Shown: positions 7,707-15,058, counted from the stretch's first letter. The stretch: DNA of 17,032 nucleotides from G020354085 sp964629975 (GCA_964629975.1 CAZVUN010000057.1:1-17032), one strand, 5' to 3'. Notes: a model not told the origin generated them from the sequence alone. Made by a program: numbers and translations.

Positions 7707-9413
7707 ATGGAACTGAGCAAGCAGCCCACTCTCTACGAACTGTTCGCGCGGCGCGTGCGCGCCACGCCGGATGCACCGGCCTTCCGGCAGTTCGTACAGG
7801 ACCGCTGGCGCGACTGGACCTGGGGCGATGCGGCGCGCGAGGTCGGGCGCTGGCAGGCGGCGCTCGCGCGCGAAGGGCTCAAGCCCGGCGAGCGCGTGGC
7901 GATGTGCCTGCGCAACAGTCTCGAGTGGGTATTGATCGATCAGGCCGCGCTCGGGCTCGGGCTGGTCACCGTACCGCTCTACTTCGGCGATCGGCCGGAC
8001 AACATGGCGTTCTGCCTCAACGACGCCGGGGTGCGACTGCTGCTGCTCGACAACGGGGCGCTGTGGCGCGAGCTCAAGCCGCAGGTCGAAACGGTGCAGC
8101 GCGTGGTCTGTCTCAGCGACGCCGACCGCACCGATCCACGGGTCGTCGCCCTTGGCGAGTGGCTGCCGGCGCAGGGCGCGCTCGCCGAGCGCTCGCCGGC
8201 GGCGGCCACCGACCTGGCCACCATCGTCTATACCTCCGGCACCACCGGGCGCCCCAAGGGCGTGATGCTGTCGCACCGCAACATCGTGTCCAATGTGCAG
8301 GGCGCGATGCGCGCCCTGCCGGTCTACGCGCACGATCGCTTCGTGTCGTTCCTGCCGCTGTCGCACATGCTGGAGCGCACCTGCGGCTACTACGTGGCGG
8401 TGTGGGCCGGGGCGCAGACCGTGTATGCGCGCGGCATCACGCTGCTGGCCGAGGACATCCGCGTGCAGCGCCCGACCCTGTTGATCGCGGTGCCGCGCAT
8501 CTTCGAGCGCATCTACACGCGCCTGCAGGAGACGATGCGCCCGGGCTCGCTCAAGGCGCGCCTGTTCGAGGCCGCCGTCGACACCGGCTGGCGGCGCTTC
8601 AAGGGCGAGGCGACGCGGGTCGATGCGCTGCGCTGGCCGCTGCTCAAGCTGCTGGTCGCCAACAAGCTGCAGCGCCGCCTCGGCGGACGCCTGCGCCTGG
8701 TGATCGTCGGCGGTGCCGCGCTTGCCCCGCACCTGGCGCGCGTGTTCGTCGGACTCGGCCTGCCGATCATCCACGGCTATGGCCTGACCGAGACCGCGCC
8801 GGTGCTGGCGGCCAACCGCGAGCACGACAACGACCCGGCCTCGGTCGGGCGCGCGCTCGAAGGCATCGAGCTCAAGTGCGCCGACAACGGCGAGCTGCTG
8901 GCGCGCGGCCCCAACATCATGCTGGGCTACTGGAACAACCCGCAGGCCACGGCCGCCGTGATCGATGCCGAAGGCTGGTTTCACACCGGCGATCTGGCGC
9001 GCATCCGCGACGGGCGCGTGTACATCACCGGGCGGGTGAAGGAGATCATCGTGCTGTCGAGCGGCGAGAAGGTGCCGCCGGCCGACGCGGAGCAGGCGAT
9101 CCTGTCCGATCCGGCCTTCGAGCAGGTCATGGTGGTGGGCGAGGGCCGCGCCAAGCTCGGCCTGCTCGCGGTCAGCAAGGTCGAGGACCTGAAGGAATTG
9201 TGCCGGCGCGCCAATGCGCAGTTGCACGATTTCCCCGGCTACGCGCGCATCTGCCACATCGCGCGGGTGAGCGAACCGTGGACCATCGAAAACGGCCTGA
9301 TCACCCCGACCATGAAGCTCAAGCGCCGCGAGGTGGAGCGGCGCTATGCCGCCGAGATCGAGGCGATGTACGCAACGCTCGACAACTGCGGCGCGCCGGA
9401 TCCGAAACGCTAG
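7707..9413 (+). CDS. Long-chain fatty acid-CoA ligase (AMP-binding, FAA1/COG1022-like)
   Basis: This enzyme activates fatty acids to acyl-CoA through an acyl-adenylate, functionally equivalent to FadD. The AMP-binding signature YTSGTTGRPKG is at 175-185, followed by GYGLTETAP (357-365), GWFHTGDL (423-430), the hinge TGRVKEIIVLSSGEKV (441-456) and a C-terminal Lys in TPTMKLKRRE (about 537). Segments such as LPLSHMLERT and VPRIFERIYTRL resemble the FAA1-like long-chain group more than E. coli FadD, so I give no symbol. The length is 568 aa. It begins 33 bp after the fadL stop, probably on the same transcript; the bases before the ATG contain only a weak, very close AGCAGG, so reinitiation or low translation is possible. 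Its TAG stop shares four bases (CTAG) with the stop of the convergent prmB. Confidence 0.9.
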   Translation: MELSKQPTLYELFARRVRATPDAPAFRQFVQDRWRDWTWGDAAREVGRWQAALAREGLKPGERVAMCLRNSLEWVLIDQAALGLGLVTVPLYFGDRPDNMAFCLNDAGVRLLLLDNGALWRELKPQVETVQRVVCLSDADRTDPRVVALGEWLPAQGALAERSPAAATDLATIVYTSGTTGRPKGVMLSHRNIVSNVQGAMRALPVYAHDRFVSFLPLSHMLERTCGYYVAVWAGAQTVYARGITLLAEDIRVQRPTLLIAVPRIFERIYTRLQETMRPGSLKARLFEAAVDTGWRRFKGEATRVDALRWPLLKLLVANKLQRRLGGRLRLVIVGGAALAPHLARVFVGLGLPIIHGYGLTETAPVLAANREHDNDPASVGRALEGIELKCADNGELLARGPNIMLGYWNNPQATAAVIDAEGWFHTGDLARIRDGRVYITGRVKEIIVLSSGEKVPPADAEQAILSDPAFEQVMVVGEGRAKLGLLAVSKVEDLKELCRRANAQLHDFPGYARICHIARVSEPWTIENGLITPTMKLKRREVERRYAAEIEAMYATLDNCGAPDPKR

Positions 9414-10336
9414 TCGCTCCCGGCCGGCGCCGTCGCGGCGAGCTGCGGGCGACACGCGCGCAGCTGTGCGGCGGTGAGCAGGAACACACTCTCGTCGCCG
9501 CTCGCGGTGTTGAGCCAGGTGAACGGCACGTCCGGGAACCGTTCCTGCAGCGCGACGGCGCTGTTGCCCACCTCCGCCACGAGGATGCCGTGCGCTGTCA
9601 GGTGCGCCTCGGCCGCGGCCAGGATGCGCGTGATCGCGTGCAGACCGGACTCGCCGGACACGAGCGCGAGCGTCGGCTCGTGGCGGTATTCCTCGGGCAG
9701 CTCCAGCATCTCGGGGGCAGCGACGTATGGCGGATTGGTCACGATCAGGTCGTAGCGCTGCCCCTGCAGCTTGTCGAACAGGTCGGACTCCACCAGCCGC
9801 ACACGCGCCTCGAGTGCGTAGCGCTCGACATTGATTTGCGCGACCCTGAGGGCGAGCGGCGAGACATCCGAGGCGTCGATGTGCGCCGCCGGGAAGGCGT
9901 GCGCGAGCGCGATGGCGATGCAGCCGCTGCCGGTGCCGAGATCGAGCGCACGGCGCACCTGGCCGGCGTCGATCCACGGCTCGAAGCGCTCCACAATGAA
10001 CTCGGCGGTGAGCGAGCGCGGGACCAGCACGTGCTCATCGACGTAGAAGCGCAACCCGGCGAAATACGCCTCGTGCAGCAGGTAGGCCGCCGGCTTGCGC
10101 GTGCGGATGCGCGCCTCGACCAGCGCGCGCACCTTGCGCTGCTGCGCCGGGTCGAGGGCATCGCGCAGATGGGCGTCGAGCTCATCGGGCGCAAGCCCGA
10201 GGGCGCTGCCCACGATCCACGCCGCCTCATCCAGCGCGCGCTCGGTGCCGTGGCCGAAGTACAGGCCGGCCGCCTCGAAGCGCTGTTCGGCCCAGTGCAC
10301 GAAGTCCCGCACGCTGCGGGGCTGGCGGACGCTCAC
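9410..10336 (-). CDS. prmB: Ribosomal protein uL3 N5-glutamine methyltransferase PrmB
   Basis: This is an S-adenosylmethionine-dependent methyltransferase that modifies a glutamine of ribosomal protein L3 during 50S assembly. The SAM-binding motif I is DLGTGSGC (132-139), and the catalytic TNPPY that holds the target glutamine amide is at about 200-204. The sequence VPRSLTAEFIVERF (105-118) and EYRHEPTLALVSGESGL match PrmB rather than its paralogue PrmC/HemK, which has VPRPET. The length of 308 aa is typical. The start is GTG (10334-10336); no alternative ATG lies upstream in frame and no clear SD is visible, so it may depend on coupling to mdh, which ends 34 bp upstream. E. coli prmB neighbours aroC; here it is last in an mdh-prmB pair. 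Its TAG overlaps the ligase TAG on the other strand. Confidence 0.92.
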   Translation of the reverse strand: MSVRQPRSVRDFVHWAEQRFEAAGLYFGHGTERALDEAAWIVGSALGLAPDELDAHLRDALDPAQQRKVRALVEARIRTRKPAAYLLHEAYFAGLRFYVDEHVLVPRSLTAEFIVERFEPWIDAGQVRRALDLGTGSGCIAIALAHAFPAAHIDASDVSPLALRVAQINVERYALEARVRLVESDLFDKLQGQRYDLIVTNPPYVAAPEMLELPEEYRHEPTLALVSGESGLHAITRILAAAEAHLTAHGILVAEVGNSAVALQERFPDVPFTWLNTASGDESVFLLTAAQLRACRPQLAATAPAGSD

Positions 10337-10370
10337 GGACGGACGAGGGGGCAGTGCGGCGCGCCGGGCC

Positions 10371-11306
10371 TCACGCCGCCTTCATGGCGATGTCGATGTC
10401 GGCGCGCACCGCCGCCACCGACTTGCGGAACTGCGCCGCCTCCTCCGCGGTGAGCGGCAGCTCCACCACGCTCTCCATGCCGCGCGCGCTCAGCACGATC
10501 GGCACGCCCATGCACAGGTCGCGCTCGTCGTACTCGCCGGCGAGCACGGCCACGCCCGGCAGGATCTGGCGGCGGTCGCGCGCGATGGCGTCGACCATGC
10601 GCGCGATCGCTGCCGCCGGTGCGTCGTAGGCGCTCGCGGTCTTGCGCAGGCTCAGAATCTCGGCGCCGCCCTGGCGCGTGCGCTCGATAATCGAGTCGAT
10701 CTTGTCGCGCGTCAGGAAGTGCTCGATCGAGATGCCGTGAATCGTGGTGAAGCGCGGCATCGGTACCATGCTGTCGCCGTGGCCACCGAGCACCATGGCG
10801 GTGATGTCCTTGTGCGAGAAGCCGGTCTCGAGCGCGACGAAGCTCGCCATGCGCGCCGAATCGAGCACCCCGGCCATGCCGAACACGCGTGAGCGGTCCC
10901 AGCCGGTGCGCTTCCACGCCGCATAGGTCAGCACATCCACCGGGTTGGTGACCATGAGCAGCATGGCGTCGGGCGCGACCTTGAGCATCTCATCGACCGT
11001 CCCGTGGATCACGCCCAGGTTGACGCCGAGCACATCGGAACGCGACATGCCCGGCTTGCGCGGGATACCGGCGGTGATGATCACCAGATCCGAGCCGGCC
11101 ATGGCCTTGAGGTCGGTCGAGCCGGTCAGGCGCGTGTCGAAGCCGAAGATCGGCGCGGCCTCCTGGATGTCGAGCGCGGTGCCCTGCGGCACGCCCTCCT
11201 TGATGTCGATCAGGACGATCTCGCGACACAGCTCGGCCTTGGAGAGATTGTGCGCCGCCGATTCCCCGACGCGCCCGGCGCCGACGATCGTGATCTTGTT
11301 CATCAT
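10371..11306 (-). CDS. mdh: Malate dehydrogenase, LDH-like (type 3) NAD-dependent
   Basis: This enzyme interconverts malate and oxaloacetate with NAD in the TCA cycle. The Rossmann motif GAGRVG is at 9-14, and Asp34 in LIDIKEG sets NAD preference. Arg83 in IPRKPGMSR is the residue that distinguishes malate from lactate dehydrogenases (Gln there in LDH). Asn121, the Asp149/Arg152 region and catalytic His176 in GGHGDSMVP are all present. This is the tetrameric LDH-like class rather than the dimeric E. coli Mdh class. The length of 311 aa is normal. Two adjacent ATGs occur (11304 and 11301); SD support is weak (GGGA about eight bases upstream). A good -10 element lies about 35 bp upstream, so it need not depend on the malic enzyme gene. 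Its role beside malic enzyme is a malate branch point. Confidence 0.93.
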   Translation of the reverse strand: MMNKITIVGAGRVGESAAHNLSKAELCREIVLIDIKEGVPQGTALDIQEAAPIFGFDTRLTGSTDLKAMAGSDLVIITAGIPRKPGMSRSDVLGVNLGVIHGTVDEMLKVAPDAMLLMVTNPVDVLTYAAWKRTGWDRSRVFGMAGVLDSARMASFVALETGFSHKDITAMVLGGHGDSMVPMPRFTTIHGISIEHFLTRDKIDSIIERTRQGGAEILSLRKTASAYDAPAAAIARMVDAIARDRRQILPGVAVLAGEYDERDLCMGVPIVLSARGMESVVELPLTAEEAAQFRKSVAAVRADIDIAMKAA

Positions 11307-11338
11307 GGTGCGATCCCGGTGTGCGATGGCCCGCTTCC

Positions 11339-11344
11339 AGTATA
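11339..11344 (-). promoter_or_regulatory. Candidate -10 element of the mdh promoter
   Basis: On the minus strand GGC is followed by TATACT, five of six matches to TATAAT. Transcription would begin near 11332, giving a leader of about 25 nt. The -35 region falls in a GC-rich stretch overlapping the malic enzyme stop, and no convincing hexamer is seen there. Confidence 0.4.
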
Positions 11345-11359
11345 GCCAAGCACGGCGCG

Positions 11360-11378
11360 CCGCCGCTCAGGGCGGCGG
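11360..11378 (-). other. GC-rich hairpin spanning the malic enzyme stop codon
   Basis: On the minus strand CCGCCGC pairs with GCGGCGG over the 5-nt loop CCTGA, which contains the TGA stop. There is no following T-tract, so it is not a classical intrinsic terminator. It could protect the 3' end of the upstream message, or it may be a by-product of the terminal Pro-Pro-Pro codons. Confidence 0.3.
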
Positions 11379-12614
11379 GTAGTGCTGCGGATACGGCGCG
11401 CGCGCCACGCCAGAGTCGATTGCGGCCTGCGCCACGGCCGGCGGTATGCGCGCCAGCAGCCGCGGGTCGAGCGGTTTCGGCAGGATGTAATCCGGCCCGA
11501 AGGCGAGCTGCTCCAGGCTGTAGGCGCGCAGCACCTCGGCGGGTACCGGTTCGCGCGCGAGCTGCGCCAGGGTGGCGATGGCGGCGCGCAACATGGCGCG
11601 ACTGATGGAGGCCGCGTGCACGTCGAGCGCGCCGCGGAAGATATACGGAAAGCCGAGCACGTTATTGACCTGGTTGGGGTAGTCGGAACGGCCGGTGGCC
11701 ATGATCAGGTCCTTGCGCGCCGCCTGCGCAAGCTCCGGGCGGATCTCCGGGTCGGGATTGGCGAGCGCGAACACCACCGGCCGGTCGGCCATGCTCTTGA
11801 CCATCTCCGGTGTCAGCACATTGGCCGCCGACACCCCGACAAAGGCATCGGCGCCGCGCATGGCATCGGCCAGGGTGCGCTTGTCGGTGACTTGCGCGTA
11901 GCGGCGCTTGTAGACGTTGAGGTCGGTGCGGGTGGTCTGAATCACGCCCTTGCTGTCGAGCAGAATGATGTGGTCGCGCTTGGCGCCCATCGCGATCAGC
12001 AGCTGAATCGTGGCCAGCCCCGCGGCGCCGGCGCCAAGCAGCACGATCTGCGCGTCGGCCAGCCGTTTGCCCTGAAGCTCGAGCGCATTGAGCATGCCGG
12101 CGACGATGATGACGGCCGTACCGTGCTGGTCGTCGTGCATGACCGGGATGTCGAGGCGCGCGCGCAGCATCTCCTCGATGGCAAAGCAGTCCGGTGCCGC
12201 GAGGTCTTCCAGATTGATGCCGCCGAAGGTCGGGGCGATGTTGGCGATCGTGTCCACCAGGGCGTCGATCGTGGGCGCGTCGATCTCGATGTCGAACACG
12301 TCGATGTTGGCGAAGCGCTTGAACAGCACGGCCTTGCCTTCCATCACCGGCTTGGAGGCGAGCGCCCCGCGGTTACCCAGCCCGAGGATGGCGCTGCCGT
12401 TGCTGATCACGGCAACGAGGTTGCCCTTGTTGGTGTACCGGTAGGCGGCGTCCGGGTTGCTGGCGATCTCGCGCACCGGCTCGGCCACGCCCGGGGAGTA
12501 GGCGAGCGACAGGTCGTACTGGGTCGCGCACGGCTTGCTCGGCACAACCTCGAGCTTGCCCGGTTTCGGCAGGGCGTGATAGTCGAGGGCCGCTTGGCGG
12601 AGATCCTTGTTCAT
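11367..12614 (-). CDS. NAD(P)-dependent malic enzyme, short form without phosphotransacetylase domain
   Basis: This enzyme oxidatively decarboxylates malate to pyruvate and CO2, producing NAD(P)H. Key residues are visible: Tyr39 in SLAYSPGVAEP, Lys94 in PVMEGKAVLFK, the metal ligands Glu136-Asp137 in NLEDLAAPDCF and Asp161 in HDDQHGTA (160-166), and the dinucleotide motif GAGAAG at 194-199. SDYPNQVNNVLGFPYIFRGALD (about 310-331) is a strong family signature. The 415-aa length equals the catalytic half of MaeB; the roughly 330-aa phosphotransacetylase-like C-terminal domain of E. coli MaeB is absent. Cofactor choice cannot be settled by eye. The ATG overlaps the stop of the upstream nuclease gene (ATGA), implying coupled translation. 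The protein ends in a proline run (YPPP), with mdh 60 bp downstream. Confidence 0.92.
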   Translation of the reverse strand: MNKDLRQAALDYHALPKPGKLEVVPSKPCATQYDLSLAYSPGVAEPVREIASNPDAAYRYTNKGNLVAVISNGSAILGLGNRGALASKPVMEGKAVLFKRFANIDVFDIEIDAPTIDALVDTIANIAPTFGGINLEDLAAPDCFAIEEMLRARLDIPVMHDDQHGTAVIIVAGMLNALELQGKRLADAQIVLLGAGAAGLATIQLLIAMGAKRDHIILLDSKGVIQTTRTDLNVYKRRYAQVTDKRTLADAMRGADAFVGVSAANVLTPEMVKSMADRPVVFALANPDPEIRPELAQAARKDLIMATGRSDYPNQVNNVLGFPYIFRGALDVHAASISRAMLRAAIATLAQLAREPVPAEVLRAYSLEQLAFGPDYILPKPLDPRLLARIPPAVAQAAIDSGVARAPYPQHYPPP

Positions 12615-13357
12615 GGCGCGTCGGGCAATGTTAGCATGGCCGGATGCTGCAACCGCATGCGCAGCTCGCGTTCGTGCGCCGTGAGCCAGCCGCGCACGAC
12701 CACCTGGCGATTGAGCAGTTGCTGGGGCGAATAATCAAAGTAGCGACTCCAGTCCGCGCGCGCGGCAGTCAGCACCACGCCCGGCGCCAGCTCGAAGAAA
12801 TGGCTGTGGCGCGCGCTGCGCACTGCGCGTACCGTGCCTTCGATGAAACGAAAGCCGGTATCGTCCCGGCCGAGCCGGGCGGCGGGCGTCGGCCGGTAGC
12901 GCGGCTCGTTCCACACCCCGCGGCGCTGGGCACGCGCTTCGTCCTCCGCGGCCGTGAGGCGGGCGACGGCGGCAACATTGGGCGGAATCGCCACCATCCA
13001 CACGAGGCCCTGGCGAACCAGGATCTCCCCGAGGTCTCGGCCGTCGGCCAGCCGCACATGCGCGAGCAGCCGGCCGTAGCGATCGCGCGGCTCCTGCTCG
13101 AAGTGCAACTCGACCGACTGACCCTCCGAGAGGCTGGACAGCAGGGTGCGGGCAGCGCGCGCGAGCGGCTGCTCGGGTCGGCCGTCGCGTCCCAGCTCGG
13201 GCGCGTTGATGCCGATCAGCCGCACCTGGCGGCCGTCGCTGAGCAGCAGACTGTCGCCGTCGAGCGCGTGACGCACGCGCACGGTTTCGGCACTGACCTG
13301 GCCGCCCCACAGCAGAAGGGCGCCCACCAGGGCGACGCGGAGCACGTGCAGGGGCAC
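12611..13357 (-). CDS. Secreted thermonuclease-family (SNase-like) protein
   Basis: This is a staphylococcal-nuclease-fold protein, probably a calcium-dependent phosphodiesterase acting on DNA or RNA outside the cytoplasm. An N-terminal signal peptide (about 1-23, hydrophobic core LVGALLLWG, likely cut after VSA) is followed by the SNase domain (about 24-150). Residues matching the SNase active site are Asp33/Asp35 in DGDS, Arg46 in RLIGINAPE, Glu54, and Arg96 in DRYGR, so it looks catalytically competent. The last 80 or so residues (about 165-245, including VVVRGWL) resemble an OB-fold-like add-on. The start is uncertain: a GTG directly follows an in-frame TAA (13358-13360), and a second GTG four codons in (13343-13345) would also give a signal peptide; neither has a clear SD. 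Its stop overlaps the malic enzyme ATG. Confidence 0.85.
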   Translation of the reverse strand: MPLHVLRVALVGALLLWGGQVSAETVRVRHALDGDSLLLSDGRQVRLIGINAPELGRDGRPEQPLARAARTLLSSLSEGQSVELHFEQEPRDRYGRLLAHVRLADGRDLGEILVRQGLVWMVAIPPNVAAVARLTAAEDEARAQRRGVWNEPRYRPTPAARLGRDDTGFRFIEGTVRAVRSARHSHFFELAPGVVLTAARADWSRYFDYSPQQLLNRQVVVRGWLTAHERELRMRLQHPAMLTLPDAP

Positions 13358-13473
13358 TTAGCGTGCAGCCGCGCTGCCGCGCGCCGCTGCCGGGAAGCGC
13401 CGGCCGGGGTTCAACAAGGATCGTGAGGTGGTGCCAGGGATGGCGGGCAGGGCGAGCGGCGGGAGGCGGCGCA

Positions 13474-13680
13474 CTACTTCTTCTTGGCGTACTTCTGGCG
13501 GAACTTCTCGACCCGCCCCTCGGTGTCGAGAATCTTCTGCTTGCCGGTATAGAACGGATGGCAGCTGGCGCAGACTTCGACGCTCAGGTCCTCGCCCAGG
13601 GTCGAGCGCGTGGTGAAGCTGTTGCCACAGGCGCAGGTGACCTTGATTTCCTTGTATGCGGGATGGATGTCGGCTTTCAT
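13474..13680 (-). CDS. rpmE: 50S ribosomal protein bL31, zinc-binding form
   Basis: This small protein of the large ribosomal subunit bridges to the 30S head. At 68 aa, with MKADIHPAYKEIKVTC at the start, it is a standard L31. The four zinc ligands are Cys16 and Cys18 (CAC) and Cys37 and Cys40 (CASC), so it is the zinc-containing C+ type rather than the zinc-free paralogue made under zinc limitation. The C-terminus is a basic YAKKK tail. The SD is GAGGT eight bases before the ATG. It follows rho on the same strand after 103 bp but has its own promoter and a structured leader. The next gene downstream is the thermonuclease-like gene, after a 116-bp gap with no intrinsic terminator that I could see. 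Confidence 0.96.
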   Translation of the reverse strand: MKADIHPAYKEIKVTCACGNSFTTRSTLGEDLSVEVCASCHPFYTGKQKILDTEGRVEKFRQKYAKKK

Positions 13681-13733
13681 GTCTATGACCTCAAAGGACT
13701 TTTCGGCGAGGCGGTCGGTGCCGGTCCGAAAGG
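13681..13733 (-). promoter_or_regulatory. Structured rpmE 5' leader, possible autoregulatory element
   Basis: Within the predicted 5' UTR, CTTTCGG (complement of 13726-13732) can pair with CCGAAAAG (complement of 13699-13706), leaving one bulged A. The loop contains three spaced ACCG repeats (ACCGGCACCGACCG). A smaller competing pairing, AAAG with CTTT, sits right before the SD GAGGT. Ribosomal protein leaders for L31 are known in gammaproteobacteria, so control by the L31 product is plausible, but I could not match a consensus. Confidence 0.35.
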
Positions 13734-13739
13734 GCGAGC

Positions 13740-13768
13740 ATTCTAAGCAGGTTGCGGGGCCGGGGCAA
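13740..13768 (-). promoter_or_regulatory. Sigma70 promoter of rpmE
   Basis: On the minus strand TTGCCC (13763-13768; four of six) is separated by exactly 17 bp from TAGAAT (13740-13745; five of six). Transcription should start near 13733, about 52 nt before the ATG. The -35 lies 15 bp after the rho stop, so rpmE can be expressed independently of rho. Confidence 0.65.
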
Positions 13769-13783
13769 GGTCGCGCCGCCGGT

Positions 13784-15058
13784 TCAGCCGCGCTTCATGG
13801 AATCGAAGAACTCGGCGTTGTTCTTGGTGGCGCGCAGCTTCTCCAGCAGGAACTCGCTCGCCTCGAGCTCGTCCATCTGGTGCAAGAGCTTCCTCAGGAT
13901 CCAGATCTTCTGCATCTCTGCCGGGTCGAGCAGCAGCTCCTCGCGGCGCGTACCGGAGCGGTTGATGTTGATCGACGGGTAGACGCGCTTCTCCGACAGG
14001 CGCCGGTCGAGATGCACCTCCATGTTGCCGGTGCCCTTGAACTCCTCGTAGATCACGTCGTCCATCTTCGAGCCGGTGTCGATCAAGGCGGTGGCCAGGA
14101 TCGTGAGCGAGCCGCCCTCCTCGATGTTGCGCGCCGCGCCAAAGAATCTCTTCGGCCGTTGCAGCGCATTGGCGTCGACACCGCCGGTCAGGACCTTGCC
14201 GGAGGCAGGAACCACGGTGTTGTAGGCGCGTGCCAGGCGCGTGATGGAGTCGAGCAGGATGACCACGTCGCGCTTGTGCTCGACCAGACGCTTGGCCTTC
14301 TCGATCACCATTTCGGCGACCTGCACGTGGCGCGAGGCCGGCTCATCGAAGGTCGAGGAGATCACCTCACCGCGCACCGAGCGCTGCATCTCGGTCACTT
14401 CCTCCGGGCGCTCGTCGATCAGCAGCACGATGAGGTAGACGTCCGGGTGATTGGCGGTGATCGCGTGCGCGATGTTCTGCAGCATCACGGTCTTGCCGGC
14501 CTTGGGCGGCGAGACAATCAGGCCGCGCTGGCCGCGGCCGATCGGCGCGATGATGTCGATCACGCGCGCCGTCAGGTTCTCACTTGAGGCGTTGTCGCGT
14601 TCGAGCTTGAAGCGCTCCTGCGGGTGCAGCGGCGTCAGATTCTCGAACAGGATCTTGCTCTTGGCGGCCTCCGGATTGTCGAAGTTGATCTCATCGACCT
14701 TGAGCAGGGCAAAGTAGCGCTCCGATTCCTTCGGTGGGCGGATGTTGCCCTTGACGGTGTCGCCGGTGCGCAGGTTGAAGCGCCGTATCTGCGAGGGCGA
14801 GACGTAGATGTCATCCGGGCCGGCCAGGTAGGAGGCGTCGCCGGAGCGCAGGAAGCCAAAGCCGTCCTGCAGGATCTCCACCACGCCCTCGCCCAGGATG
14901 TCCTCGCCCTTCTTGGCCTGCGCCTTGAGGATGGCGAAGATCAGGTCCTGCTTGCGCATGCGTGCGCCGCCTTCGACGTCCAGGGCCGCGGCCATCTCGG
15001 CCAGCTCGGTCGCCGGCTTGCGCTTGAGTTCGGTAAGATTCATGACATTGGGGCTCAT
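13784..15058 (-). CDS. rho: Transcription termination factor Rho
   Basis: Rho is the hexameric ATP-dependent RNA translocase that terminates transcription at C-rich unstructured RNA. The N-terminal Rho_N helical domain (about 6-48, MNLTELKRKPATEL) is followed by the cold-shock-like RNA-binding domain with GFGFLRS (67-72) and PDDIYVSPSQIRRF (81-94). Walker A is SPPKAGKT (183-190) and Walker B is VVILLDS (265-271). The R-loop segment GSLTILATALIDTGSKMDDV precedes the conserved C-terminus. At 424 aa it is five residues longer than E. coli Rho: an MSPNV extension precedes the canonical MNLTELK. I kept the upstream ATG (15056-15058) because GGTGA (15066-15070) sits seven bases before it; ATG 15041-15043 is the alternative and has little SD. 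The gene follows trxA after a 199-bp leader. Confidence 0.96.
   Translation of the reverse strand: MSPNVMNLTELKRKPATELAEMAAALDVEGGARMRKQDLIFAILKAQAKKGEDILGEGVVEILQDGFGFLRSGDASYLAGPDDIYVSPSQIRRFNLRTGDTVKGNIRPPKESERYFALLKVDEINFDNPEAAKSKILFENLTPLHPQERFKLERDNASSENLTARVIDIIAPIGRGQRGLIVSPPKAGKTVMLQNIAHAITANHPDVYLIVLLIDERPEEVTEMQRSVRGEVISSTFDEPASRHVQVAEMVIEKAKRLVEHKRDVVILLDSITRLARAYNTVVPASGKVLTGGVDANALQRPKRFFGAARNIEEGGSLTILATALIDTGSKMDDVIYEEFKGTGNMEVHLDRRLSEKRVYPSININRSGTRREELLLDPAEMQKIWILRKLLHQMDELEASEFLLEKLRATKNNAEFFDSMKRG

Noticed and set aside
5547..9977. A 1476-codon open frame on the minus strand across fadJ, fadL, the ligase and prmB
   Set aside because: It is antisense to four well-supported genes, has low-complexity Arg/Ala/Gly-rich content with no recognisable domain, and is the kind of long stop-free antisense frame that high-GC codon bias produces.
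7904..10453. An 849-codon plus-strand frame overlapping the ligase and prmB
   Set aside because: It is out of frame with the ligase and antisense to prmB, is compositionally biased, and has no motif. The catalytic motifs lie in the frames already annotated.
11360..11378. An intrinsic terminator at the malic enzyme stop
   Set aside because: The 7-bp GC stem is followed by CGCGCCGTGC rather than a T-tract, so it is listed only as a hairpin.
13358..13473. A further small gene or terminator between rpmE and the nuclease gene
   Set aside because: No ORF with an SD, no hairpin with a T-tract and no promoter pair could be supported in these 116 bases.
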